A stretch of 64,000 bases of DNA, taken from the NCBI RefSeq assembly GCF_000006405.1, contig NW_003211397.1:44455-108454 (forward strand), read 5' to 3'. The translations under genes were made by a program, and so were the position numbers. Below, piece after piece: positions 11,951-23,969 of the stretch (position 1 is the first letter of the stretch; each line of letters opens with the position of its first letter). The DNA comes from Perkinsus marinus ATCC 50983 (taxonomy: Eukaryota; Perkinsozoa; Perkinsida; Perkinsidae). The notes under the pieces were generated by a model that saw only the letters and a list, made by a program, of their open reading frames with translations, was not told where the DNA came from and ran no database searches.

Positions 11951-12745
11951 ATCTTTCTAATAGATTAGAAACTTCTTCTTCTTGTTGTTGTGGATAGGAA
12001 CTTCCGATGAAGGTTGATTGTTCCTCCTATGTATTATCAGGCGTTTATTGAGTTCATAAGGGGAAATACGATTATGCACGCGTGACAATGTACACACTTT
12101 CAAACGAAGGGACTAATGACTTCACTGACTAAGGCCTAGATAGAATAAGTGAATACCTGTCTACCATCATCATCATCATCATCATCATCATTATACTACC
12201 GAAACCTCTTCTTCCTTGTCTTTAAACCACCTACAATAGTCCGGTGATCGCAATGTGACGACGCTGTCTCATCGATAATCCCAAGTAGTAGTATTGTGGC
12301 GATATGAATGAGGTTATTATGAAGAGGTATCCATTGAATGGTATCCTTCTTGCCCCATCATGCCCTCCTTTCTACACGAACACTGTAAACTAAATCTAGC
12401 AGGTCCCCTCTCCCATCTACATGAGATCGAGTTATCCCTTTAATATTGGATATATAACTCCTAGTCTTGAACTCCATGTTAACATGTATATATCCTTAGC
12501 GTGATGATATCCTTAGTATTCAGGCCAACACCAATGATGCCAATAACGCCACGTATTAGTTGATAAAAAGGTGAGATCAATGATTTACTCATCTAGTATA
12601 ATAGTCCCCAAGGAGGTGGTAGCGTGCTTATTATTATGATACTCATTGCCATAGGAGTAGCCCTCTCCTCCCCGTGCTGTCTGTGGTAGCAGTGGTGATA
12701 TACGAGAACAAGAAGAGCATTAGAGTAGTGGAAATGGTATTAATA
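11951..12745. other. Unassigned region between CutC and the FHA-like gene
   Basis: Holds a CAT/ATC microsatellite at about 12163-12193 and scattered short open frames. Nothing recognisable on either strand. Confidence 0.4.
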
Positions 12746-14553
12746 TTATTGTGTTGTTGTTGTTGGAGTATAATCATAAAATGCAAAAGTCTGTCGGCCC
12801 ACACGTATACTACTACCATGATGTAATAGTGCCGAATCCCCTACCCCTCTCAACAGCTTAGAATCTACTTCTGTACCTACACTAGTATCATTATATGATA
12901 GTAATAGTATTGATAATACTACCATTAAGAGAGTTATTAATAAGCATCCAATCTGATGATAATGAATCCTTCTCTCGTCGAGATGGTTGAGGTGATGATG
13001 ATGATTTACTATGTTGTCGTACCATTCCTACTCCTTTAGTAGTAGACCTCCGTATGATAGCATGCCTTCTAGAGATTGCCTGAGATCCTGGTAGGTTAAC
13101 TAGGTTTAATGATGGTGGTGGTAGTGGATGGGGTTCTTGAATGTTGCCTCCTACTCGTGGTTTTGTGGCCGTTATCTGTCACTCTAATATTCTACTACTC
13201 CTCATAATAGTATTACATCATAATAATCATTATCAGAGGAGTATGATGATGGTTTACCCTCTGTTGCAGTGAGTAGATCCTTACTACTTCTACCAATAAC
13301 AAACTCCTCATTAACATCGATATCAGTAGTATTGGATTGATGATGATCATCATGTATTGTATCGTAGTGCGGGAAACCCCTGCCGACCTACCAAGTGGAG
13401 GAGCATAAGTAGTATGATGATAGATGTACATCTCACTTGCTGATGATGATGATGATGATGATACTGACCGTTTGATAGCAGCAGCATTATTATTATTAAC
13501 CTTGTTACGTTGATGTATGATAGGTATAAACATACCTCCTGTCACATGTAGTACTGGTCCATTATTAATAATAGTATTATCAGATGGGGTGTGGGTAATA
13601 ACTAGTATTACAATGACAATATCACCCTATCATCTACAATTACCTGTACTACTGGAGGATCCAGCACCAGCACCAGCACCAGCACCAGCACCAGCAGCAG
13701 CAGCAGCAGCCCTCGCCTTTTTACTATTATGGCGAGTCGATGATACTTCTGATACTGATGATGATGATGATCTAGACCTCTGAAGGGATAGGATCATGTA
13801 CAATCATATAAGTGTTATTAATAATACCTTGCTGTTGTTGTTATTCTTGATTGTAGTATCTCCTGTAACAACATCAACATGTGTATCATAATACCCATCA
13901 GTATATATATGGTTATTATTGGGTATAGAGCTCCTTACCAATGCAGAGAATGCTTGGAAATTACTATTCATGATGGACTGAGTATGAATATGATAATGTA
14001 TAGGAAGTGGTGATAATGGTAGTAGAAGTAACCTGTAGATCCTCAATATGGGCATGGATAGATGAAGTCTTGGTAGAGGATATACGATGATGGGCTCCCA
14101 TTAACTGTGTTAACCAGAAAATTCTAACCTGAATACATTAGTGATTATTATGATAGTAATAATGATATTACTTCATCATAATCCTTAGGTAATGTATGTT
14201 GTTGAGTAGTGTTAGATGTGTAAGCATTCTCCCAGTTATGTCCAAAGTCCAATGCAAAGGCCGCCTCCCATTCCAATAGACGAGAGTCTGTTCTATTATC
14301 ATCAGATACGACACTAGTAACACCAGTATGGTGATGACCTATCATCATAGTAGTAGTAGTAGCTATAACCACTATTAGTATCATCATCATTACCATGGTG
14401 ATGTATTACTGATTCCTTCCCAACTGATGGCTTCGTTCCAGGCTGCCTACTACTACTACCACTACTAGAAACACTCCTACTACCCCCTCCCACTGATGAT
14501 AATGATCGTTCACGAGGATGATGATGATGACGACGTGGTGGTGGTGGCGCCAT
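12746..14553 (-). CDS. FHA-domain-like protein with long disordered N-terminus
   Basis: Starts MAPPPPRRHHHHPRERSLSS at 14553. Low-complexity Ser/His-rich exons are followed by a conserved-looking helical part (LEWEAAFALDFGHNWENAY, EVRIFWLTQLMGAHHRISST, SNFQAFSALVRSSIPNNN). A GA-dipeptide tract comes from a CCAGCA repeat. The C-terminal part reads EEFVIGRSSKDLL, then NLVNLPGSQAISRRHAIIRR, then GDSALLHHGSSIRVGRQTF, ending TPTTTTQ at 12746. The IGR-S, SRRHA and late SI-VG-QTF strands match a phosphothreonine-binding FHA domain. Several introns are supported by frame changes (for example a 42-nt intron before ITATKPRVGGN), but one join near 13390 is unresolved. Function beyond FHA is unknown. Confidence 0.5.
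13671..13714. repeat. (CCAGCA)n/(CAG)n repeat in coding sequence
   Basis: A hexanucleotide run passing into CAG. It encodes alternating Gly/Ala then poly-Ala in the minus-strand FHA-like gene. Confidence 0.85.
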
Positions 14554-14652
14554 ACAACTTATCTACAACATTCATATCATACTATTCATGCACTTTAATG
14601 TACGCAACAAGAGGTCTCGAGTATTGTAGGTTTATCCCTGAAAAAATAATAG

Positions 14653-14725
14653 AAACGGCGGGTGGTGGGATCGAACCTGCGCCATCCGCCCCTCCCCTTC
14701 TGCCGCCGCCGCGCGTTATCAGTCT
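14653..14725 (-). other. tRNA-like element 1 (B box, T-run)
   Basis: Minus-strand B box GGTTCGATCCC at 14677-14667. A T-run (TTT) begins exactly 22 nt after its start. No paired acceptor stem. It lies between the FHA-like gene and the DDX24 start, and on + it could be part of a 5' leader intron of DDX24 (GT at 14662, AG near 14721), which is speculative. Confidence 0.5.
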
Positions 14726-14801
14726 ACACTGAGGGTGTATCAGATATACTGTATAGAGTTTATTATTATCACATATGTACTATTTGGTAGGTTTTAGTCA
14801 G

Positions 14802-17519
14802 ATGTCCCTTCTTCGTAGATTGAAACAGAAATCATCAAGGAAGAGTGGCAAGGGTCGTCCTACTACTACTAAGTCGTGGAAGTCTGTATCGGTAGAGGAC
14901 CTAGAAGGAGGGGTTGCTGGACAGTTACTAGGGGTAGAGGTCTTAGACCCTAATAATGATGAATATGATCAACTTATAAATGCCCTTAAACCAACAACAC
15001 AACAGGAAAAGGATGATGAGGAGGAGCATGTGGTAAAGGGAAGCATATTAAAGAAGAGGAAAGCATCTGAAGAAGTGGTAGAAGGCAGTATACGGGGAGA
15101 GAAAAAGAGCAAGAACAAGAAGAAGAAGAAGACTACTGTTGAGGACATATCTCCTATTGATAGAATAGAGGATCTTAGTGATATGAATGAATGGAAGAGT
15201 ATATCATCATCGATACCTGATGAGATCCTTATGGGTTTGAAGGTATTAATGATGAGTAGTATAACAACATAGTAGGATAGTTATCATCATATTAGGGATT
15301 GGGATTCACTATACCTACACAAATACAACGACAGAGTATACCACCAGCACTATTACCAATAGGTAAGGACATATTAGCAGCAGCTGAGACGGGTAGTGGT
15401 AAGACACTTGCTTATGGTAATAAGATGATGATGCTACTGCTTAATAGAGTATATCGATAATAGGTATACCATTACTTACTAATATCTTATATATGGAGTC
15501 ATCGTCGTCTTTAAAAGATGATAATGATGACAATAGTAATAGACGTCGCAGGTTGGATGCTATAGTTGTTGTACCAACACGAGAGCTCGCTATGCAGGTT
15601 ATAGACATTATCTCATATTATGGGCATATTGGTGGTGTTAAGTAGGTTTATACTCATCTTATTAAGGTTGGACACTATATACCGCATTTACTCATAGCAC
15701 CTATCGTAGGGGGTATGTCTATACAGAAACAGCATAGGCTCATGCATAAGGTAAGATGATACTATTACTGCGACTAGTATTAGTAATAGGATGCTTATGA
15801 TAGGTACCCAATATTATAGTGGCGACTCCTGGACGATTAGCAGCATTATTGGGATGTGCTACTATTAAGGTTAGTGGTGATGTATTGGATAGGGCTGATA
15901 CTGAGATACAAGTAATATCAATAGTAATGATTGATATAATAAGGTAATGATGAGTAGGCATCCGACGAGTTAAGGAAGAAGTTGATACCACAATTGAGGA
16001 CAATAGTGTTAGATGAGGCAGATAGGCTTGTTGCTGATGAAGGACATTTTAAGGATCTTACTAGAGTGTTGGATATCATCTATACCACTACTCAAGTTAA
16101 TAAAATACAGGTAACTATGGGATACCATTGGTAGTCAATAACATGTATTGATAGCATTTGGTATTCTCGGCAACTCTTGCAACGGAATCATCACATATTA
16201 CTGGTATTGTATCGAAGAGGGAGAAGAAGAGGATAGAGAAGTCACGGAATCAAATAGCAGGAGACAAGATAACACGATTATTGAGTAAAGTAAGGTCTAG
16301 ATCCTCCTCCTCCTGCTCCTTGCCGCTGATGCTGCTGCTGCTCATCTAAAGTATTGATAGTTACGATTGAGGACAGAGAAGCATAGAGAGGTTATTGATC
16401 TTACTAAAGGGGATAGTGTTAATGCAAAGGATACATCATCATCATTGCCTGATACTCTAACATTCAAGGAGATAAGAGTTAGTGTTGATAAGGATAGAGA
16501 GGCAGCTTTACTCTACTATCTACATTATAGATTTGGACCTAAATCTGACAAGTAATGATAGTAATGCCGCTCCTCTTCCTCATCATTATCATTATCATAT
16601 GGTTGTTGATAATCATGATAATCATTGAGGATGATATTGAATCACGTTCAGGTGTAAGGAGGATAGTTATGGTAAGATAATAATGTTCGTGAACTCCATC
16701 AGCTACGTTTATCGTTTATCATCGATATTATCCCTTGCCACTAGTGATAAGGTCAATGTATGTGGTCTACACTCTGATCTTAAACAGAAGGTGATCACCA
16801 GTTCTGACTACCACTATAATCATTATTACCTTTAGGATCGACTGAAGAAATTAGAGAAGTTCAGGAATTCCTCATGTGGTGTACTGGTAACGACTGATCT
16901 ATCTGCTAGAGGTTTGGATCTACCCGATGTTGATACTGTTATTCATGTCAACTGCCCCAGAGTATTAGAGTTATTTATTCATAGGTAGGCTCCTGCTGCT
17001 GCTGCTGCTAGTGAACATCATATTGTTGTAGTATAGGTCGGGGCGTACAGCTAGAGCTGGACGTAAGGGTACTTGCATAATAATAAGGACACCATGTGAA
17101 GATGGAGCATGGAGGAGGACTCTAGATGCAGTGAATATTACACCACATGATATTACAGTGAATAGCAGGTTGGATAGTATAGTAGTAGTGACGATGTATA
17201 TGATGGTGATTATGGTAGGGATATAGCCTTCATGAAGCATTTATTGATGGTGGTTAATGATTATGAAGGAGCACAACATAGAGAGCAAAGGGATAATAAA
17301 GAGAGAGCATGGATGAAGAAAATGGCATTAGATGCTGATCTACCTTTTAGTGACGATGATAATAACCAAGATGACAATGACGATGACGATGATGATGATT
17401 GGGATAATGTAAACCAACGTGCAATATCATCCTCATCATCATCATCAAAGAGATCCAAACAGCTATCAGAAATCAAGGATCTTATAGCCACCCCTTTACC
17501 CACTCTACAAACACGCTAG
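14802..17519 (+). CDS. DDX24/Mak5-type DEAD-box RNA helicase
   Basis: About a dozen exons with introns of 30-60 nt. The Lys-rich N-terminus (start [10 protein letters not shown]; an in-frame ATG nine codons upstream is possible) leads to [17 protein letters not shown]. The helicase core follows in order: Q motif [13 protein letters not shown], motif [10 protein letters not shown], Ia [20 protein letters not shown], Ib ATPGRL, II DEADRLV, III FSATL, the [11 protein letters not shown]-like insert, [11 protein letters not shown], motif [11 protein letters not shown] and [12 protein letters not shown]. The insert between motifs III and IV and the VNSIS block match DDX24/Mak5, which acts in 60S ribosome assembly in the nucleolus. 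The C-terminal tail is acidic and Ser-rich. The stop is at 17517-17519. Confidence 0.88.
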
Positions 17520-18601
17520 TCACTCTGTTATATACTCATCGTTACTACGTATCCTACTAGCTACTGCGAGTTGAGTTCATTATCAGCTTGGGAGGATGAT
17601 TCGTAATGTGATGTTGCGCACAGTATGTATGTTAGACATACGGTAACTCAACCCTGACAGACAGCTGACATCATAAACATCATTTCGGATATACGACGAT
17701 GTAGGCATACTTGTATAGTAGATTATTATTATACTAATCTAATTCGCACTCACTGGATAGGTTGTCCAAAGAGTAACAATCGAATATATCATTTTGATAG
17801 TGACTAGCCCTACACAATAGAGCTCAGTTGATATCCTCATATAAGCTCAGTAATACCAGGGGACATGGTCACTGAAAGCCAGTAGCTTGCTTGAGCATAT
17901 CGGCATCACTCATACTTCCTCGTGTCATGTCTTTGTCATACTAGACTACCCTGATTATACACATACTGACAAGAGGTGCCTTCTTCACTACTATTGGATG
18001 AGTATGAGGCCGTAATGACTTATCCCCACTTCAACTGGTTGACCGGATATTGTCGCTATATGAGCTATACGATGAGCTCCTCCACCTTCTGTTCGAAGTC
18101 ACCACTAGGAAATATACCTCAGTACATTGAGTTAGTGCCAGTATATGGTCAATGTTGCACCATAACATACCCCCCCAAGATAGACTATCCTAACGCAAGG
18201 CTACACTTCTTGCTTGTGGATCATTAACTTATGTATACTTCCATCATAGGACGACAATTAGATACGTTATTGATGAGGTTGTGACTACGAGACCAGATGT
18301 TCAGAAACGGATTATTGTATTATACTGTTCATTGACTCGAGCAGCAGCAACGGCAGGAGGAGAGGGAAAAGTAAGATATATTCCTCCCATATTAGAGGGG
18401 ATACAACTCATAGGGTTGATAAAATAGTAATTAGTAAGTGTAGCATGAGTAGGAGGACTATTGACAAGGATTTATAGAAATTAGGAGGAGGACGAGAAAT
18501 GTAACCTTACAAGACCTTCCATCATATTCAGTGGCGATAATGGGTAGTATGTCGTCTAGTAGATGATTGAGACTATTACTAAAAGCCGTATCAAATATCA
18601 C
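17520..18601. other. Unassigned region
   Basis: Contains a plus open frame of 83 codons at 17976-18227 and another coding-looking stretch at 18255-18425 (for example RPDVQKRIIVLYCSLTRAA). I recognise no family. They could be exons of one small gene or retroelement debris. Confidence 0.3.
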
Positions 18602-19158
18602 TTAGTCATTATCATCCTCCTCCTCATTGATAACACTAAGAGTTGATAATAATCTTGGTAGACGATACCATCGATAACGATTCGGACGACCATCCTCCTT
18701 AGTAGGAGATGATGATAACCTGAAGATGATAACTGTTATACCATGATAATGTTGTTGATGATGATGATAGTACTCTTGTGATGGATGGGATGCTATATCA
18801 TCATCATTGTAAATAGGGTTGTTATTAAAGCAGAATATCAGACCAACTGCTGCCGCTATGATTACTACACCACATATCGATATGCTTACAAGCGTTGCCG
18901 TACCTACCATACATAGGCCACACATACGTGTATATAGCATTACCTCTATCGGCAGTCGTAGTGGTAGTAGTAGTAGTAGGCGGCGGCGGCAGAGAGATGG
19001 TTTCAGTAGTAGGTGTTGGTGGGGTTGATGGTATTAATAAATGAGAGGAGGTCATGGGAAAAATTGTATATATTATTGTAACATACGTATGGGGAGTATC
19101 ATTAACAAAAGATATGGTCCAACTGATGAGAGTGAAAATCATGTTGTTGGCAAGAGTG

Positions 19159-19218
<60 letters not shown>

Positions 19219-19835
19219 GTAGCATGATGGTATATACTGGGGTGCACTAGAGAACTCATTCTTCCAAATATAACCAACCAGGCCGCCTCCTCCTCCTTCT
19301 TAATGACCGAAGCTTCGACACAATACAATGGAGCTCCAATGTCACGACGAAGTAGTGGAGACTAGTAGGAATAGTGTGGTGAAGAATTCTCGATAGAGCA
19401 GCAGCAGCAGTAAGAGCATCATCACTAATATGTTGATAATCATGCCGGACTCTCCCATGACTTCCATACCTGATCATAATCATCATCTTAGTGTTACACG
19501 ATTTGGGTATAATAGAGAATGTTACGAAATATCCAATCATACCAAGTCCGAATGCTTTCTGCATAAGTACCATAATTGGTATCTAATAATGATATACATC
19601 ATAATATCACTATGAATATCACTATCATACTTACCAATATAGTCTGAGCTAGAGAGGCCATACCTTGGACCATTGTGATCATATGATGACAGAGTACACT
19701 ATAAAGATGATCATATACCACTCTCAACACGACATATAATAACGACTGGACAATAAGAGTAGACGATAATATCATGGTAAGTGCTGCATGCCTAATCATG
19801 AAGCTAATTCTGGTCCAATACTCCGGTCTGTACTA
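18602..19835 (-). CDS. Multi-pass membrane protein, family unknown
   Basis: Minus-strand exons. An exon starting after an acceptor near 19836 reads YRPEYWTRISFMIRHAALTM and continues through a hydrophobic helix (ILSSTLIVQSLLYVVLRVVY). A 52-nt intron follows, then IPIMVLMQKAFGLGMIGYFV, a second membrane segment. A loop (KSCNTKMMIMI, HDYQHISDDALTAAAALSR) follows, then a region with a CTA microsatellite that may be intronic, then a last hydrophobic segment (SISICGVVIIAAAVGLIFCF) and a charged tail ending at 18602. The start codon is not clear and may lie further upstream. No family recognised. Confidence 0.4.
19158..19217. repeat. (CTA)n microsatellite
   Basis: About 20 CTA units. Read on the minus strand (TAG)n or as poly-Ser/Thr depending on frame, it is probably intronic in the surrounding minus-strand gene. 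Confidence 0.85.
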
Positions 19836-19958
19836 GAAGTAGGTCGCACCTGAATACATGATAATGGTTGGAGGCACAAACCTTGATGCTATGATGTTAA
19901 GATGATATCACTCGTGACTCATGCCTTCGTTGTATCGGCCCCCTTTGATGAGGCGTCA

Positions 19959-19989
<31 letters not shown>

Positions 19990-20090
19990 GGATGGCTTCG
20001 ACCGACTGGGAATAGCATACTCCGTGGGAATCGAGCCTGCGACCTCCCTACCTGTCCCTGAGAGGTACTCTACCTCCCACAGCATCTTGT
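19959..20090 (-). repeat. tRNA-like element 2 with simple-repeat tail (SINE-like)
   Basis: On the minus strand an A-box-like D arm (GGTAGAGTACC, 20074-20064) is followed by a B box with one mismatch (GGCTCGATTCC, 20037-20027). About 38 nt further on is a (CAT)10 run (19988-19959). Head with A and B boxes, short unrelated body and simple-repeat tail is the layout of a tRNA-derived SINE. There is no T-run right after the B box. It overlaps the open end of the RCC1 reading frame. Confidence 0.45.
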
Positions 20091-23000
20091 AAAACAAGAT
20101 TGGTCCGTGCATGGTTTCCAACTACTGTTCGTATGGCGGGGATATCACATACACTTTTCTTCAGAGGATGTATTCTGGACCGTCCATCCTTAGGCCCAGG
20201 TTCGATTCCCGATACTGCTCTTTTGAGCGATCGTAAATGATATGTCCTAGTCTTAGGAGAGAGCATTCCCACTACTGTACCAGTAGGCATAACTCTTGCT
20301 GCCTCTGCATTGCTAGCATGCCTATACTGGAATAAGCCCGGGCGTAAGAGGGGAACCTCACCAGTATTATCGTATGTAACGGTATCCCACCCTAATAATG
20401 TACCATCGATTAACCTTATCACTACTCTATCATCATAATGACCATCACTACATAGATAAACCTCCATAACGGGATCATGATATTCCGATAGATCCACTCT
20501 AACGGGATGATGGAGTATATTATACTCATCGATGGGCGGTGTCGACGGCGGTGTCGAGAGTAATGAAGAGGTTATAGAGGATGAGTAGGAGGAGGAGCCT
20601 TCAATGACCATAGTACCATAAATACATCGTATCGGCGTACGACCCCAATAATACAAGGAACCATCATTTGTTAGGAGTATAATCCTATTACCATCTGTAT
20701 TAAGAGTAAGTATAGGATTATTGGGTAGTGATAGTATTACTTTAGGAGATGAGTATATACCATCATCGTGGGTCTTGCCGAGCATCTTTCGAAAGTGTAT
20801 ATGGGAGGGTATTGACCAAGCTACGAGTGATCCATCAAGAGTTATACCTAGGTTACCACCATTAGTAGCATATACCCGATTGAGGTCTAGAGTAGTGAGG
20901 AGCTCGATTGGGCTAGGGATAAAGGTATCGATAGGGAACTGGGAGGGTAAACATATACCATCATAAGCACCCCAAGCCATGGTAGTAACAATATCTTGGT
21001 AGCATACTACTGTACATAGGCTATGATAGGGTCCTGCTGAGATACAGGGGGTTATAATGCTATCATTTAGTGTTAGGATAGGCTCAGGAGTAGAAAGTAT
21101 TGTCCTCTCTTTGGGTACTCCACACTGACCTCGTTTATTACTCCCCAATGCTAGGATAATATGTCGAGTTGGATTACCCCCAACCAGCAATAACAATGCA
21201 TGCTCAATACCACAGGATATGGTCTCTACCTTGGTATATGGTAATAGTGGTAGTATTCGGGATACTACTACTACTCCACCATCATGAGTACCCCATGTCA
21301 CTATGCATGGTGATGAGGAACTAGAATGTATAATACCAAGGTAACCAGAGCAGAACTCGGCCAAGTGTAGTAAAGGACCATGTAGACGCCAAGTGGTGCG
21401 GAATCCTCTTATAAGATGATGAATCTCCTCAATGTTCTCTACCTTCGGGTGGGTGTATTAATGTCAAACCAGTGTATTNNNNNNNNNNNNNNNNNNNNNN
21501 NNNNNNNNNNNNNNNNNNNNNNNNNNNNNNNNNNNNNNNNNNNNNNNNNNNNNNNNNNNNNNNNNNNNNNNNNNNNNNCATGAGTACCATAACATTCTGT
21601 GTCGTACTAGATGAGCTCTCCATACACTCTGTATTATCAATGTTGCATGAACTTTAGTTTGATAATATCTCCTTATCGGCCATACTAACATACGCCAAGT
21701 CCAACTCTTAGCATATGCCCGTCTAGTATAAGCGTTCCGCATTGCCCCTTGTATTAATCGTGCTGCTTTATCCTTTTCCCTATTCTCCCTTCTACATTGA
21801 AATCTAACCCTAGATAATACAGCCCGTCCATAAGACTGTAATATAGATGATGCATTCATGAGGTGTAGATTCTTACATCTCCTCTCATATATTAGCATAC
21901 CCAATAGATTTCTAGCAGCAGTCTGTAACTGCATAGCAGCAGCCCTTGCTACAAGGAACATATAGACCTTCCTTTGTAGTAATGCTACTGTAATAAGGCC
22001 CCGTCTAAGCTGTATCCTCTGCATCTCGGTACGTCGTATAAGATAAGATCTCAACATAGACTGTATCAATATTAACCTACCATTTCGTATAGTATACTTC
22101 TCAACAGCTATCTTCTGATTCATAGTTTTACGTATAGTGAGGGCTATAGGTTTTAGGATATCCGATAATACCCAATTAAGGGACTTTTCCAATAGCATAT
22201 GGCATTCCTTACGGGCCAATACCATGGTCTTACCTATTACAGCTCCTTCACCACTTCTACCACCGAGGAACTTCTTCAAGAACACACTACACTCCTCTTG
22301 TTTATCATTATCATTAGAACCATCAGCCATCAATAATGCCATATCACCTTCTGTAGTGTATGTATGACTGTTATCTTTAAGAAAGCTCAATGGATGGTAT
22401 CGATATAGGAATTGACGGAATGGTAAACGAAAGCAATAACCACAACTTGACATCTTAATAGCATGGAATACCGATAAACTATGTAGTTGCCGCATAACAC
22501 TACGATTGCTATATAGTCTTGGCTTCTTTTGAGGGTTAGGCTTAACACATCGTACAAAGAAGGCCTCTGTAGGGTCAACCATAGTCATCAATGAGTCTAT
22601 TGATTGTACAAACTTCTGTGCTATATAGGATCGTCTACTCCCTCCTACTCCTACTCCTTGACCCTCTGATGATGATGTAGTTAGTGATGTAACTGTAACT
22701 GCTTCCTTTAGTACACCATTAGTTGTATGAGATATAAGGGTATGTAGATCATCATTCAAACGGTCCATATTCTTATCTCTAAATCCGTTTATATTATATA
22801 CTACACTACCAGCTGTATGATGTATAATAAATATATCAGCGGGATTATCCTTCTTAGATACCGTCCCTTTAGCCTTCTGTTGTTGTTGTTGCATTATACC
22901 AGTAGTAAACAGTTGTAGAGGATAGTTGGCCTTACTAAAGGCATTCATAATGGATTGGTCAGTACCCGTCTGATAATAATAATAATACCAACTCTACTAC

Positions 23001-23925
23001 TACAACAACTACTAGTAGTACTATGATCCCTACCTGTAAGAGGCATGCACTCTCGATGTGGCTTATACATCCATAGCTAGGGCCTTGTAATACCCTTAAT
23101 AGTGGCTCTACAGGTGCATAATTGATAACCTCCGAGGCCAGACTATCACCCGATAGTCCCTCTGCATCGTACACCTACTGTAGATAGTATGGTGGTCATA
23201 GTGATGATGATATAATCCATACACGGAGTTAATACCTTCTTCTCTAGTTCAAATACTCTTTGAGTAAAGCATAGTTGTAGCCTCTCATTAGCGAAGTTAA
23301 CAAGGAATTGCTCTAGGGAGTTACGATGCTCGAATGATTCAAAACCGAATATGTCCAATACACTTACCCACCTAGTAAGGAATAATAGATGCCACAGTCT
23401 GTGACCACAAGCATTACCTCAATGCATGCTCGTACTCTTGCATAGTATCCTTATGAGGTGATATGCTACTGTTGATGTTATAGATAAGCCATTCGAATAC
23501 AATAGAATAGCAATGACGACTAATACTAGCTAGATTATCACTACACTGTTGTGGTGATACCGGTGATAGTACTACCTACATTATCATAACCACCACTGTC
23601 ACTCCTCGAGCTAACCCTTACATTATTGCCAGGTAGACGCCTAGTCTGTACAGTTAAAGCCTTCAGGAAATCCTCAAAAGGAAGCCCTAGTAATTCGGCT
23701 ATGAGGATGAATCGATTCTCATCAGAGGGCATACAAGGGTCTGATAGATAAGGGAGCATTAATGATGATGATGATGCTGTACCCTCCTCCAACTCCTCCT
23801 CACTTGATTCGTTATCCTTACTGGTATGATCATGTGCCTGCTGCCATTCTATCTGACCACTGTGCAGTATAGCCGCTAATACTCGACATATGTCAAGCCC
23901 TAGAAGAGAGATGATATGAAGGCAA

Positions 23926-23969
<44 letters not shown>

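Noticed and set aside
12163-12193. CRISPR-like or functional array in CAT/ATC repeats
   Set aside because: Simple trinucleotide microsatellite without spacers; the organism is eukaryotic.
13517-13783. Plus-strand frame with Pro/Ala repeats
   Set aside because: The minus strand gives a consistent multi-exon frame through the same repeat and through flanking exons; the plus frame is a shadow.
18825-19328. Minus frame with poly-Ser joined to the membrane protein
   Set aside because: The poly-Ser comes from the CTA microsatellite, and the flanking frame does not join cleanly to the membrane segments; it is probably intronic.
20048-21364. RCC1 repeats as a separate gene
   Set aside because: No good start codon; the frame continues upstream through a splice-acceptor-like AG toward the gap and the myosin neck on the same strand. 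Kept as one gene with the gap noted.
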